Source: Tetrapyrgos nigripes (Eukaryota; Basidiomycota; Agaricomycetes; Agaricales; Campanellaceae). From it: a stretch of 64,000 nt of DNA. The translations under genes were made by a program, and so were the position numbers. Under the pieces are notes generated by a model. The model searched no databases, was not told the DNA's origin, and saw nothing but the letters and a program-made list of their open reading frames with translations. This document shows positions 46,822 to 59,824 of the stretch, in pieces. Numbering within the stretch: position 1 is the stretch's first letter; the number at the start of each line of letters is the position of its first letter. The stretch covers positions 1 to 64,000 of the forward strand of contig JAACJM010000289.1 of NCBI GenBank assembly GCA_013368315.1. Direction: 5' to 3'.

Positions 46822-47808
46822 AGCAGATTAGAGGGAATCAAGGGGCAAAATCGAGAGAGGATTGTGAATGGGCAGTAGAAACGCCAGAGCCCGCATTTAA
46901 AGACATGGCGAGACAAAGGAAAGAAACGCGCGTCACGATCACGTTGATTCGAATTCGTTGCTTCTTTCACCCGTACCACCATCTCTCCCTCTCCTCCTCC
47001 TTTTCTGTTTTCCTGCTTCCTTGTTACAGCCTGGCTTGGCTTGATTTCAGTGGCCGCCGAGGACCAACTCTCGCCTAAGCTCTCACTCTGGAGGACCACC
47101 AAAATGCTGTAGCAATTATTTGTACTTAGAAGTGAGAAAGTGCTATAAGAGCGATTGTGATTACAAGTGCAACTGAATGGAAATTGATTTTTTGAGAGAT
47201 ACCAGCCAAGGCTAAGAGTGTCGTGTCTTCCATCATGTCGTACTGCTCCCAAGCTGCTCTGTTCGCTGTGCATCAGGATTCACCCAAACAGGATTTCAAG
47301 CTCAAAATCTTGACTCAAAATCCATTCCACGCGTCTGGCATGCTCACAGCTCAACAGCTCATATGTAGATGGAAGGCACCATAAAAATCACAGTGCCAGA
47401 TTCGAACCAATGATGAGCAACAATGAGGATTTTTGCCTTCAAGTTGATATAAAACTCTTAGCGAGTGAGTGAGTGAGATTATACACTGCTACCGCATTGC
47501 GAGTGAGATATCAGGATTCAGGGGTTCTTGAATGAAGTCTTGGCTATCACCAGCCTGTATCCCCATCTGCAGTGCTTCACCGATTGTAAAAGTATGGAAT
47601 TGATGTTTTGAAAGGAACCTGTGCTACCACCTGAATCACTGATTTGCTACATATTTTCCATAGCAAAATTGCAGCAAAAACGTCAGTCCATGAAGTCGTT
47701 GCAATCATTACGGTTGTTATGGTCGTTTCAGTGATTATAGGTACCACCTTTCAGTCATTATAGTGAGAAACCCGGAGCTCAACAACTCACAGTGAGATTT
47801 TTGATTAC
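46822..47808. other. 5' flank of the WD40 gene, no gene seen
   Basis: Contains CT-rich promoter-like sequence (46970-47010). The rest is without a supported exon. Several agtgattatagtg/tcagtcattatag repeats lie near 47690-47765. Confidence 0.4.
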
Positions 47809-48463
47809 TAGGGCTCCGCACCGTCCAGTAATACTGGTACGCCCGTATTTTTTACTGGTCCAGTACTGGTACGGTGTACCCGTCCCCGTATTCGTACGGG
47901 TTCATCTGGAAGCTTTTACGATACGGGAGCAGTATTACGGGTTAATACGGGTATACGGGTCTTTTTGCCAGGAAATGGCCAGGAATCTGATTTGAAATAG
48001 ACTTATTGGGACTTATTGAGAGGAATTAATGCGAGAAACAATTTGATGTAGTGCACCGCTCAACGTTAACAGTGCGTTCGAGATGACTTTAAGGCACAAA
48101 GCATTTCGGCAATACTTCGGCAGGTCTCTACGCACCTTTTTTGGTAAATACATTTTCCCTTGATGTGATCAAGCATCAATTTTCCCAAGATTTTCCGCCG
48201 CAAACTGCTCAGTATTTGACGATATTTAATTTACAGAGGTAGCATATGGCATAAACACGGAGAAAAGCCTTCGCCGATGCATGGCCGACCCGTATACCGT
48301 ACAAACCCGTACGACGGCCGTAAAAAATACGGTCCAATACGGGTTTACCCGTCCAGTACCCGTACCCGTATTGGACCCTGCAGCAGCCTTGTACGGTACG
48401 GGACCGTATCCGTCGTACGGTACCAGTACAAACCGTACAGTACTGGTACGGCGCGGAGCCCTA
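47809..48463. mobile_element. hAT-type MITE, family B (655 bases)
   Basis: Ends are TAGGGCTCCGC and GCGGAGCCCTA, with a perfect 8-base duplication TTGATTAC (47801-47808 and 48464-48471). About 150 bases at each end are rich in inverted variants of gtactggtacgg and cccgtattgg. The centre is AT-rich. It has no coding capacity. It shares only the TAGGGCTCC tip with family A. Confidence 0.92.
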
Positions 48464-48471
48464 TTGATTAC

Positions 48472-50518
48472 TGCTCAACGTTCTGAAAGCCAACAATGCC
48501 TTCAGTGCGACTTTAACGCCAGGAACACCTCTCGTCAAGGCTGGTCGGCCACACCCGACACGAATTCCCACACTCCTGCTGCTTTGTCGCTGTCTCCTGT
48601 CTCGACTCGCCTCACTTCAGCAAGGAGATATATGCCTCAGAGACCTCTGGGATATGAGAAGGACATGTATAAGTGCCCTCAAATTTTTTTATACAAGGAT
48701 AAGCTCTGTATTCTTGAGTGTACAATGGTGTTAGGAAAAAAGACTCGAAATTTCACCATTTTACAGCATTCGTACTTGAATACATCACTTATCTTGGGCT
48801 TTAAAAGGCCAAAAAAAAAAAAATGGCCAAAAGATAGGCAGTACTTTATCCAATAAAAAAAGAAGATATGCCATTACCACTATGTGCATTTGGCACACTC
48901 TTAAAGCACTTTGGTGCTATGAAGTACGTAGTAACTTTCCAGTTCGGAACCTTTAATTATTTCCGATATGCATGAAACTATATATAGCCCATCCCATAAT
49001 ATACAGAAGATGTTTAACGCAAGAAGTGCATTACAGATATCCCTAGACACAAGCTCGTCGTCGCAAAGACAAAGTGGCAGGTAGAGATTCCATCAGCACA
49101 AAATGGCAGCGCACTTCCCGCTGCTGGTTAATACAAATATTTGAGTATATATACACTCTTGTATAGTGATATATTAGCCACGGTGCATTCTCTTGAGATT
49201 GAAAGTCTCACTCTACTTACGACCGTATTTAAAGAAATATGTACTGCTGTCCGCCATTGGTTTGTAAAAATGCATGGCACAGGTCAGAGAGATATTCCAT
49301 AGTAGCTTTGCACCCGAGTATTGAGTGATATAATTTATGGTGTCATGCTGCACGCTGAAAGGCGCGATGCGAGGAAGAATCCCGACGTGCGCACGGTCAC
49401 CGCCGTATTCCTTATATAGCTAAATGACAGCTTATGTAACTCATTATTCCTGCCCAACTTTTTCGCATATGTGCCATTATACATTAGAGCCTACGACCCA
49501 AGGTATATGAGCCTCAGTACCAAAATAGGGGTATGATTACGAGGCCTTTAGGCTGAGTTAACTTAGGTCGACCTCGAAAACTTTTCCACGGGTTCAAACT
49601 CCCACCCCTGTTCGTTGGTGCTCGGCAAGCGCTCTCTGCAATCACGGTCGAGACCATCATGACGTCGTTCACGGCTTCCTCGGATAAACACATAACCAAG
49701 GCAGCGTAGGCAGCATCAGGGTGCGCCGTGTCTTCCTCCTCGCTTCCTCCCCCGATCCTGAGGGCCTCGTAGTTTGCCACGCGAAGCGATGGCACTTTAC
49801 CCCAGTATGGATACTATGTATGTGGTACCCCTCGACTAGCACTAGGTTCGGTCCACCAGGAGAAGGATCGAGTTTCGCACTTGATAGATTCGATCATTCG
49901 GCATTTCAAGTCCCCATCTCTAACCTGAACCTATACCATCACTTAAAAGTTGAAACATGAAGTTTAGGATAAGCGCCTGACGTTATTCTTTAAAGTTTCT
50001 TTTTATCAAGTCACCTAGTACATGGGTTGACTGTACAAGTTAGCTGTCTCATTATCTTGATGATAAGATAAAAAAGAAATCCCCCATTCAGATTCTGCCT
50101 GACGGGATTTTGATAGAATTAATGGTGGGATAGGAAATGACGAACAATGGTGGTCGGGAAAATCCTCCCAGCAGGCAAAAAGGCGTGCTATGAGTGTAGC
50201 ACTTTTATAGCATTTGCTGTGGCAATCACGAAGTCGAGTCCACTTGTAATTACAATGAATGCTATAGCTCTTTCTGACTTGCGGTTACAATGGTTTTGCT
50301 GTAGCATTATAACCTTATGGCCTGGGAAAGACGTGCCAAATTTTGAATACAGCCCTATACACGGAGAAGAACCTGAACGAGGTTGGATTGATGTGGTGAA
50401 GGGAGAAAGGTACGGAGCACATTCGAAAGAGATCTCACAAATACAGGTGAAACTATTGATTTTTTAAACATTGTTAACGGATGGGACAAGTGATCGATTC
50501 AAGAATGATTGTGAATAT
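48472..50518. other. No supported gene
   Basis: Contains an A-tract with rRNA-unrelated sequence (48812-48830), AT-rich sequence and a minus-strand frame at 49514-49795 without features. A B-box-like gggttcaaactcc at 49584 has no tRNA fold around it. Confidence 0.35.
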
Positions 50519-51833
50519 CTACAATATGTGTTCTACAATGCGGAGGTATCCACTCACTTCAACATTATGTTCAGCCATCATTTCAGGACGCATGTATGAC
50601 GCATAGCACACTCTGTCCCCAACACCCCATAAAGGCACTTCATGTGTCCAACCTTTTCCCGAAAAAAACATCACTGTTCCAGGATTGTAAGAAAAAGAAG
50701 CGTTTAGCTCATGAAACACCATTTTCGCCTTCTTGGTTGTTCCCAGGCTGGCAAGAGCGTCAAGATATTTGGGATCTCCATGAGAGTCTACATGAGGGAC
50801 TGCTCTATGGGAAGATATGACACAAAGTGCTGTGTACACACTATTCCATCGTTTTGCCCACTCTTGGGTCAGGTCCGCGCTTGGCTTGCAGCAGTTGTCC
50901 AATGCAGTCTTACCTGCTTGATAAAGCTCAGGATGAATGAAGGACAAGATCAGCGACACAGTCAGCTGCAATGGTGCAACTGATTCCAGCCACTGTTGAG
51001 TATTTGGAATATCTCGTGCATTGTGGGTAAGACTGCGTGAGGTCTTGACAGGATCTTCCGTCCACTGAAAGGTGTGTTAGGCTATTTAGTAGCTTAAAGG
51101 AGAATCATACCAGATGTCCAGATCCTCGCCATCCAAATGAAAAATTCCTAACACCTGGAACTACTGTCGAATGCCGGCATGAGGGAACAAACAAGTTCTC
51201 GTCATCTCGCCAACCACGCTGAGTTTTCGAATACTCATGTTCCTGCCAGGAGTGGTCTGCCAAACGGATGGAACTAGCCAGTTTACAGTTGATGAGAGAT
51301 GTTGCTCTCAGTAATTTCGCCTGATAATTTAAGTTAATTTGATATTATTAGGTTATTGGTTTGAATGCCTACTTGCAATCCCTGGTTCAGCAAGTTGGGC
51401 AAATACCAAATGAGCGATATGCCCTCCTGGTCAGTGATTACTGTAGGTGCCGAAAAGTGTCGTTGGGCGCTGTTTCTCCACTTGGCCAAAGCTCCATGCC
51501 TCTTCTCAATTGTAAGGCCAAAATACTCCACAGCACAGATAGGTAGAACAACTCCATGTGCCAGTTAGGTTAGATGATGGTCTCAATAGGTTGCAACTTA
51601 CCTGGATGATCCATGGCTTTCTTGAGCTGCTGAGCAATATTATTGATGTCTACCCCTCGTGTCCATCCAAGTGCAATGGCAGTACTAGCAATGGCACTCA
51701 GGCTGCAAAACTTGGAACAGCAAACGGCATAAACCTACCTAGAGTGAGTAGTGAGGTATGTTTCCAAGTTCAAAACATGTTCCTCCCATCTACTATCACA
51801 AAAGACGTTCAACCGGTGCTTAGTACGGCCCAT
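50519..51833 (-). CDS. TET/JBP-like 2-oxoglutarate/Fe(II) dioxygenase
   Basis: TET/JBP enzymes oxidise 5-methylcytosine or thymine in DNA. Expanded fungal members occur with KDZ transposons (Iyer and co-workers described this). Exons modelled are 51739-51833, 51602-51702, 51373-51551, 51111-51319 and 50519-51064, all joining in phase, about 375 residues. The N-terminal part has EYFGLTIEKRHGALAKWRNS and GISLIWYLPNLL. The catalytic double-stranded beta-helix shows AVPHVDSHGD (HxD iron ligands near 50790), SFSYNPGTVMFFSGKGWTHE (third ligand histidine near 50644) and GDRVCYASYMR (arginine near 50614, binding 2-oxoglutarate). All three signatures are intact and there is no internal stop. One modelled intron is only 36 bases. 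It sits just downstream of a zinc-finger gene on the same strand. Confidence 0.82.
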
Positions 51834-51944
51834 GATGACGGATAAGAAGAGATGTTTATTCATTCAACAAATTACAAATTCGGTAAATTCAACATGCACC
51901 AAACAGGCCCAAACAAACTACGACTTGACTATGACAACTGAGAA

Positions 51945-53562
51945 GTTAAAACCAGTCAATAATATTCTGGTTCCAGACAAATGGATGAGACATCCATTCA
52001 CCTACAGTATTCCCCTTCGTAAAGTGTACCTCCTCCGGAGTGATATCTACGCGATAGATGTTCCCACAGGTTCGCTGGAGACCAGTTTGGCTGCTGCTGT
52101 CAGCCTTCAACAACCTCGTGCAAATGAACTGAACCTTGTTCAGCTGTCTGTCCATAAAGACCGTCTTGAAGTATCTCTGCCCGGAGCATTTAACACAGAT
52201 TTGTGGCGGATCGACGCCAAATGGCCTAAACCAACCATGGCACCATGCATATCTAGTACTCTTTGCCATTCGATCGTCCTCAGTCCTGATGTGAAGGACT
52301 CGGGTATGAAGTCCAAGGTCGGGCTCACCCTGCAGAGCGAGTTGAGTTGAGACATCTGGAGGCATATTGTAGATGAGTAGCCGTTCCGCAAAACGGACAC
52401 AAAAAGTTGAGACATGTCGAGGCAGAAAATGTGGGGTAGGGAACATAAAAAGGTTGTTGAAGGTCGACCTGGAGATAATTTGATCAATTTAAATTGCGTT
52501 GACACTATGTGGCACGTACTTCTTAACATGATGTTTCAGAAATTCGAAGTTGGGCTCTGTCAACACCTTTGATCCACATATCAAGAAGAACAAGTGAGAG
52601 TGCAAAGACCTAAGGTGCTCGATGGCAAATGGCAAGAAAAGTCCCTCAAACAGCTTTCCGGTACTAGTTAGAAAGGTTCATTATAGAGGTAATACACACT
52701 TACTTGTGTAACAGGAGCTGCTGCGCCCCCATTATCAGCAGTAAAATGCAAATCTCCCCTCTCATCTTCCGTATGAGTGACGAGCATAAACAAGATTTTC
52801 GTCACACCAATTCTGTTGCCGACGTCAATAGCTGCCTTGCCACATGCTAAAGTCTTACTCACTGCTTACAAGCTTTGAAGATTTTGAGGAGCTCAGCCTC
52901 GTACTCCTCCCTTCCGCCTTTCCTTTTCCCAAAGTCAAAAGTAATAGTCGCTTTTAAGAGTGGCTGGAGGTGGCTGCCATACAGGCCCGAGTTCTCTACA
53001 GGAGAAAGGTTACCACTAATGACATCATCTGGCGTTACGGTGCCCAAGGAATAGCCAGCGATCATGAAGTTGTATGGAACTTGGAAGTCGTCAGGGGCCT
53101 CATTGATAATCAGTTGGACGACAGCAATTGCTGGAGTTGAAAAGCCTGAAAAGTAGAGGAAACTCCTTTGGCGAATCATGGTGATGATCTTGATAGGATC
53201 GCCGTGTCGGTCATAGAAGCCCTGAGTCCAAGTAAGCAAAAAGATAACAAAGGATTCGAGGAAACGCACATAATACTCAGCTTCTGGTTCCTTCATACCA
53301 CACCCTGGACAAATAAATGTGTCGTACTCGAGCTCCTTCACTGCTATTTCGATACATGCAGCACTACCAGCCACCCCATAGCACACATGATGGCCGCAAG
53401 TCTTGCATATTGCTAGACGTGCGTCAGGATGATCTCTGCAACCTACACACCACTGATGAATGTGATCTGTCATTTACAGTACAGCAAAGAAAGTTGAACT
53501 GGGCTTACAACGGTATCAACCGGAACTCGGGCATATTCTTCAAAGGTATCAGCAGACACCAT
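51945..53562 (-). CDS. Zinc-finger protein, accessory ORF beside TET/JBP
   Basis: Exon 1 (53509-53562, MVSADTFEEYARVPVDTV) joins in phase over a 56-base intron to a cysteine-rich domain with WCVGC, AICKTCGHHVCYG and FICPGCGM, a PHD/RING-like treble-clef pattern. After an intron near 53230-53280 comes GFYDRHGDPIKIITMIRQRS, a FDFGKRKGGREEYEAELLK helix and an exon with FMLVTHTEDERGDLHFTADN. Then follows SHLFFLICGSKVLTEPNFEF. This histidine-then-cysteine order recalls caspase/CHAT-like folds, but that is speculative. The C-terminal exon has another zinc-ribbon-like part (CHGWFRPFG, PPQICVKCSG, RTCGN). Some joins at 52600-52870 are unresolved. It lies about 110 bases upstream of the TET/JBP gene in the same direction. 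Confidence 0.6.
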
Positions 53563-54564
53563 CAGCTATAAAAACTTTTAGCCAATGAGGCGATGTAGCC
53601 CCGATATATAAATACTCCTGGTAACCCCTCACCCCCGATAGTACAATACGGGAGGCTAGTTTTGGCCCTAATCAGGCAGCGGTATATGAATATGGGTCAC
53701 ATATGAGAGGTTGGGCAGGGGTTGGCCACGGCAGGGCATCGGCATTAGGTGGCATCGTTGGCATACGGTGGCATGGCGCTGTTTTCCGGGCTACATCAGG
53801 CTACATCCCATCCCTCGCTTAACTCCTTTGCATCAGTTGAGCAGATCTCGCTTACGGTAATCGAATAAATACAATGATTCAAGCATATGTAGTAGACTAA
53901 GGTAGACTATCGTACATAGAGCATGTATCCTCACGGAGCTACCCTGCTTACATCCGTAGGCACATATCTAATATGATTATCGCATGGGGACTTGACCATA
54001 GCTTTGATTCCATCGACCCGTATCTCAATATGGTACTTGCATTGAGGTCATCCCTAGGACATGTAGGGTTGCTCGTTACAGTTTTCCAGCAATTAGCATC
54101 ATAAATTGCCACTCTGTGCCCACACGTCTAAGCATGGGACTTATAAAAGACTTTCCGGAACAGTATCGGCTATACATTGAACTTACAATGATTCTGAAAG
54201 CTCTCACAGGTATGTACGATGTCCCATTACAATACTAGTATCACTGTCTTGTTCATTTCGTTTTTGCGCTCACTTTTTATGCCAGGTTTTTGAGACTTGT
54301 CAAATTTGGGAAATTTTACCATCCAATATTTCAATACAGCCATCTTCATCAGGACTTCTCAACACAAGTCAATGTCTCATTGAGTTCGTACTATGGGCCC
54401 ATATATATATATCGGTTGGCAGTAATAACATTATATAAAAGTCCACAACATGTACATAAAGTCTTCCATACAAAATAAACGACAAACAACTAAATAAACG
54501 ACAAACAAAACCCACAACAGCAAGAATGACCAAGAATGACGAGCTTCAGGATGACCGCCCACAA
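53563..54564. other. Non-coding stretch between element genes
   Basis: Repeats of ggcat.g.tggcat near 53730-53780. The rest is AT-rich with no supported exon. Confidence 0.4.
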
Positions 54565-57500
54565 TCACCTCCCTTTGGGCTTGAAAGTGCCTCTCCCACC
54601 CGATTTCTTCCCTTTCTTGCCCCTCTTCTTACTCTCTTCTTCTTCCTTCTCCTTCAGCTCAGCCGCCCGACGACGAGTCATCCTTTGACTTGACCCACTT
54701 TCCTCCATCTCAGCAGCCTTGCGTTTCGATCTCAGTGGGTTCTTGAACTTGGCATGCTTGTAGACATGTTCGAGGGTTTCCTTGGCGTCGATCACGAGGT
54801 CGGCCCATCCAGCAAGGGCAAAGGTCTTGTCTGCATTGCGCTTATTGAAGTTTTCCTCCTCCGGATCTCCAAGAATCATGGTGAGGCAGAGCATCAAACC
54901 CACCATGAACCTGAACACGCCATTCTTGCCTGACGTTGAGTCCAGCAGAGCAAAGTCTGTCTCACCCTTCTCGAACGTCGCAAAGTCTTCCCACCATGTC
55001 CGCAAGCCCTTCACCTCGTCCTCAATGCAACGTCTACCAGGCTCAACAATAGCCCAATATGGGCAACCGGCGTTTTCCCACTCCTGAATCCCCGGCCATT
55101 CCATCTGTGACATGATGACTCTATTGTTCTCGTGGTACTGGTAGGCATGCTCTATCTGGAGATAGATGTCAATCAGTTCCTTGAAATGAGTGATCCACTC
55201 ATCATCCTCCTTAGGCACAGCATCCAGGTAACGGCCCCATTCCCTGAGGGCAAGATGTAAGCCAGGCCAGAACTCACTCTCTCTGGGATGGTGCCAGCAA
55301 ATAGCCTCCCTGGAGATGGTATATGGCTCCTCCGTGACTACTGAGGTGTGAGAACCGGATTGGGTAGGGGAAGTGGAGTCGGAATGGGACGTGGCAGTGA
55401 CGTTGGGGGAGGTAGTGACGTCGACGTTGGCAGTAGTAGTGGTAGTGACATCAAAGTAGAACAGAAGTTCTATAGACGGCGGCCGCGGACTTGTGTGTAG
55501 GAATGGTGAGTACCAAAGGTCAGGAGGTGGGGTCGTAGCCAAGAAAGGTTCTCCACTGTCATATGGTGCAAATATTCGCCCAGAGAAAGGCATGCTGCCT
55601 GGATGAGTGGGGGAAGGAAAGAAGGAAATTGGCGTGGTTGCCGCAGGAGTCTGAGGTGGAGGAGTCTGAGGTGGAGGAGCATTTGGGTGAGGAGTCTCTG
55701 GGAGAGGTGGAGGCGTGTTTGGTAGAGGAGGCGTGTCTAGGCGAGGAGGAGTGCGCGCCTTCGTTGATTTTTTTCCAGATCTCTTCCTTGGAGGCAACTG
55801 AGACTCTGATTCCTCTACCTCCAATTCCTCTACCTCCGACTCCTCTGCCTCGCTTTGGACCAGCTTCCTTTTCCTTGAGGTGGATTTCCTTGAGGGGGAT
55901 TTCTGGGACGCAGACTTCTTCGAGGCGGATTTCCTGGACGGTCTCGGAGAGGGCTCTGACTCTGATTCCTCGGCCTCACTTTCTACCACCCTCCTTTTCT
56001 TCAAGGCAGACTTCTTCGAGGCGGTCTTCGAGGCGTTCTTCGAAGCATTCTTGGACGATTTCTTCTTGGGAGGTGGCTCTGACTCCGACTCTTCAGCCTC
56101 ACTCTCTACCACCCAATGGGACTTCCTCTTGGTCCGTTTTTGGGTACGGGAAGGAGTCAAAGGAGCAGGTTCATTGGCGAAAGTGGACGATGGCCAGACA
56201 TGAGCATCACCTCGACCAGTCCTAGCTGCACGATCACTTGAACCTGGGTCCCGTATGTCAATATAGGTATGTATTAAATGACGGTATTCAAATACTCACT
56301 GAATACAGTCTTGGTGAACCTGATCAAGGAATCACCTGTAGCCTTGAATGCGCGTTTGTTGAATTGATGCCAGTCCAATCCCATCCCGTTGTTTCCATTA
56401 ACATTCCTTCATGACAATGGTCAGAATCAGAATGTTACTAACACTCAAACAGGAAACTTACCAGCACACGTCTACCTTTCCACCAATATCAGGATTCGGC
56501 CCAACCAGCGCTGTAACCATGACCATGCCCAGCTCATCTGCAACTGCTGCATTGAAACGCGCAATAACTGGCCCCCACTTCTCTAGAGCACTGTCAAAGG
56601 CAACACTGTAAGCTTTTGGATAAGTAAGAGAACAATTAATACTTACTTTGCATATCCCTGTGGAGTACCTTTGCCCACCTTGGCTTTCTCCTTCTTTTCC
56701 TCCCAAACGGCAATCCTCTCCACCAGATCCGTATCAGCCAACTCCTTGATTTCGGCCTTGAACTCATCTGATTGGGTCGCCAAAATGCGTTTGGCCACAC
56801 TAAACTGAATCCGCAGGTCACAAGGCTCCTTCAAGTTCTCTGCTGCCTCTGAGCCCTCTCCTACCGCCTCAACAAGCTTGTTGTACTCCTTCCAGGCTTC
56901 GGCAATTTCACCATGGAATCGTAGTAGTGCTTCATAAACATCTGAGCGTCAAGAGAACGATGCGGTTTGGGCCGAATCGTTGCAGTTTCCTTGATGAGCC
57001 CGCATATGACTGTATCAGACTGTGCACTTCGCACAGTATGACTAGCCTTTCGTAAGTATTCGCTGATTTTGCTCTGGCAGAGTCAATCAGCATATCAACC
57101 CATAGCAGCAGCAAATGAGTACTCACGTTACAAAGCATCTTCCAAACCTCTTGCTTCTTGTTCAGACCCTCAGGTGACAGCTTAGTCCAACCTAGCACCT
57201 CATACACCTTGTCAACATCTACCGGCTCCAGATCCAGCGCATCGAACTCGTCTTCAGCAGCCTTCTTCTTGCTCTTTTTCTTCTTGGCCTTGCCTTTGGA
57301 CAGGGAACTAGCATTGGTGGGGGTCGTTGTGGTTTTTTTGGAGGGTGCCTCGGCCGGCATAGGAGTCGATGATGACGGGGTTGTTGTTGGGTTTGCCACT
57401 GTGACTGCGGTTTTTTTGGATGGAATGGTGCTCGGGGTGAATGACGTGGGTCCTTCGGCTGGCATAGAAGTCGATGAAGACAGGGTTGTTGTTGGATTTG

Positions 57501-58404
57501 TCGCTGTGGCTGTCGGTGTGGTAGTAGGCGGTGCAGATCCCATATCAGCAGTACCAGTATTGATATACGGGACTCCCAATCTATCCAGGTCAGCCTGCAA
57601 CTCCTTGTTCAGCCTCTCCAGCGCTGCCGAGACTGTCTCCAGGAGGTCAGAGCTATCATCCACGCTCTCCCGGTCATTGGCAGATCCTGCGTGTCCCATC
57701 CAGTCTGAGGCGACATAGTCATCACCCCAGAGGTTTTGCAGGGCCGCCTCGACCTCAGGTAGGCTCGTGTGACCTGGGATACCATCAATCTGATCTTGAA
57801 GAATGAGCCACGAGCAAGTCTCTGTGGCTAACAGCAGAAGCAGTTCCCAATCGGTAGTCGAGGAAACCTCCTGCAGCGCTGCTCGGGCCTCAGAGAGTGG
57901 GTATTGATCTCGCACGTCAGCCAGCCTGGTCAGGATGGATGAAGGGATGGAATTGGAAGTGGGATTGTCTTCAGGCAGTGTGGATCCAGGGGCTTGTGAG
58001 CTGGATTGAGAGGGTGCCGATGTTTCAATATGAGGCTGCTGAGGATGAGTGGTAGAGTTGAGTGGTTCGGATTGGGATGAGGAGGAGTTTGCGGCTGCAG
58101 GGGTTGTCATCATAGGGTTCCCTGCGTAGTGAGCTGACGCGTTGGTATCCGGGTCTGTCAAGGCCCAAAATTAGTTACAAGTAGCTAGTGAGAAGTATAA
58201 AAACATACCGAAAGTTTCACCAAATTTCAACAAGTATTTCCCAGTGATCCAGTCGAGGAACTTCCCCTTGGCTACCTGCCCTACGCACTTCTCGAAAAAC
58301 TTGTAGTGCTCGTCCAGCCAAGCCTTTCGAGCGCCATCTGGATTGTCGCACCAAGGTCGCTGACCTGGTTTTTGTTTGTCTTGAGGTGCTTTGGCTTTGA
58401 CCAT
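54565..58404 (-). CDS. Large accessory ORF of the KDZ-type block, basic C-terminus
   Basis: This looks like one multi-exon gene from ATG 58404 (MVKAKAPQDKQKPGQRPW). The first exon has RKAWLDEHYKFFEKCVGQVA, a helical module common at the start of such basidiomycete transposon ORFs. Next comes a Ser/Thr/Pro-rich region ending in a basic patch (KGKAKKKKSKKKAAEDEFDA) and the YEVLGWTKLSPEGLNKKQEV helix. Short exons follow at 56458-56920 (FSVAKRILATQSDEFKAEIK). The 54565-56160 exon repeats WVVESEAEESESE-type units, then has a Pro-rich linker, a globular stretch (HFKELIDIYLQIEHAYQYHE) and a Lys/Arg-rich tail (RGKKGKKSGGRG). Nuclear or DNA-binding location is likely from charge. I know no named family. 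No internal stop was seen. Confidence 0.65.
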
Positions 58405-58593
58405 GATGAGAGTGAAGCATAGGCACACTGTAGAGGTCGTAAAGACAAATGTCTCAGATTTCTGACGCGACGCGCCGACGGAAACAAAAGTGACATAATC
58501 AATTCATTTGTGGTCACATGACTGTGACATGTCCAAAATGAGCTGTATGTGTCAGGAACAATTGTTCAGTTCCATTCAAATCCGAAAGACATA

Positions 58594-59824
58594 CTAATAC
58601 AAAATAGATACTACTGATAAGTAAATTAGATCTATGACGATTTGGTCAATATAGTCCCATTCGTCTTGAATTTGCCACCTGTATGTATTGCTCTCTCTCA
58701 AACGGTTCCAGAAATGCTCTCGAAGCGGGGGATGAGTCTCATTGTTTCGGTACGATGTGAGCATTTTCACGGTGGTCTCAGCGGCAACGAGTTCATCATG
58801 CTTGGCCTTAGCGACTGGCCAGAAATGCTCTCGATTTTCCTCCAATTCAGAACCACAAAACGTTGGATATGGTAGCTCCTCATCAGTGCACCGAGCCCCT
58901 AAAAGGGGAAAACTGTTCAGTTCACATTTGAAAATGATAGGGTTGTAAGTACTCACGTTGTTCGGCACACCAGTCAGCTAGATTCAAACCTTCAGGGAAG
59001 GGAGCAGGCACTCGAGCATATGGTCCCCAAGGTATCATGCCTCGGTAGTCATCCCTGAAGGTAAATGCATCACCAAAAGCATGCGCATGGTGAGGTTCTA
59101 GCCCTCCTGCCCATGAAGGTGGTGAGCGCGGGGATGGATCATCACCGTCTCGTTCTCTGGCGCCCAGGAATGCAAATATATCCCCTACCCATACTCGAGC
59201 TGCATTCTGCCCACGAGGAAACTGAGGAAGCTCGAACATTTCGGTTGCTCGGATCGCGCTATAATTCAATATGGTTTGGCATGTTTCATGGGGCAATCAA
59301 ATGATGGATACTTACAATGGCGCCGACTCTCCCTCTGGGATTTCACGAAGGGTCCAGAAATCAGGTCTCCTGACTGAGACCCTCCACCCATTTTCCACTA
59401 CTTCACCACCAGTCCAAGGCTGCCACCCATTGGGAGAAATTGCATGGGAATATTCTCGAAGATCGCTGGCAACACGCTCAAGGTCAGGAAGTGAATCCGT
59501 TTCCGCATGTAAATCTGTAATAGAAGAGAGAATAACTTAGGATATGTAGAATAGAATTAAAGATTTTCAAACTTTACCAGTTGTGTTTGTGTCTTGCCTT
59601 GGATCTTGGCATTCCACACGTTGCCTAGCACTTCTAATAGCGTTAGATAGATCAAGACCCATGAAGGTAGCGAAGAAAGGAATTTGCACAGCCTCACTCA
59701 ATGTCAGATTTTCGGACCGGACTAGAGCAAAGCTCGAAAGAAAGGTTGAGCTATATCCATTGCTTTGACTGGAATATTCGTTAGATTTCATGATAGAGCT
59801 CCTCCAAAAAGAGTCTACTTCCAT
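58594..59824 (-). CDS. Unrecognised accessory ORF, minus strand
   Basis: Start MEVDSFWRSSIMKSNEY at 59824. Exons follow at about 59567-59824, 59320-59520, 58960-59260 and 58594-58905, with GT..AG joins. Readable landmarks are ENLTLSEAVQIPFFATFMGL, NGWQPWTGGEVVENGWRVSV, ARVWVGDIFAFLGARERDGD, FTFRDDYRGMIPWGP and the C-terminal EENREHFWPVAKAKHDELVA. There are no motifs that I can assign. It is transcribed divergently from the gene at 59920, with 95 bases between the two ATGs, and is followed at 58404 by the next minus-strand ORF. Confidence 0.55.

Noticed and set aside
48281..48856. 191-codon ORF rich in YGT and PYP
   Set aside because: Mostly the translated inverted words of the family B MITE.
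49575..49600. gggttcaaactcc as a tRNA T-arm
   Set aside because: The stem does not pair well and no acceptor stem or anticodon arm can be drawn.
55563..56225. Plus-strand 220-codon Glu/Ser-rich ORF
   Set aside because: Antisense of the low-complexity exon of the minus-strand accessory gene, which has better exon joins.
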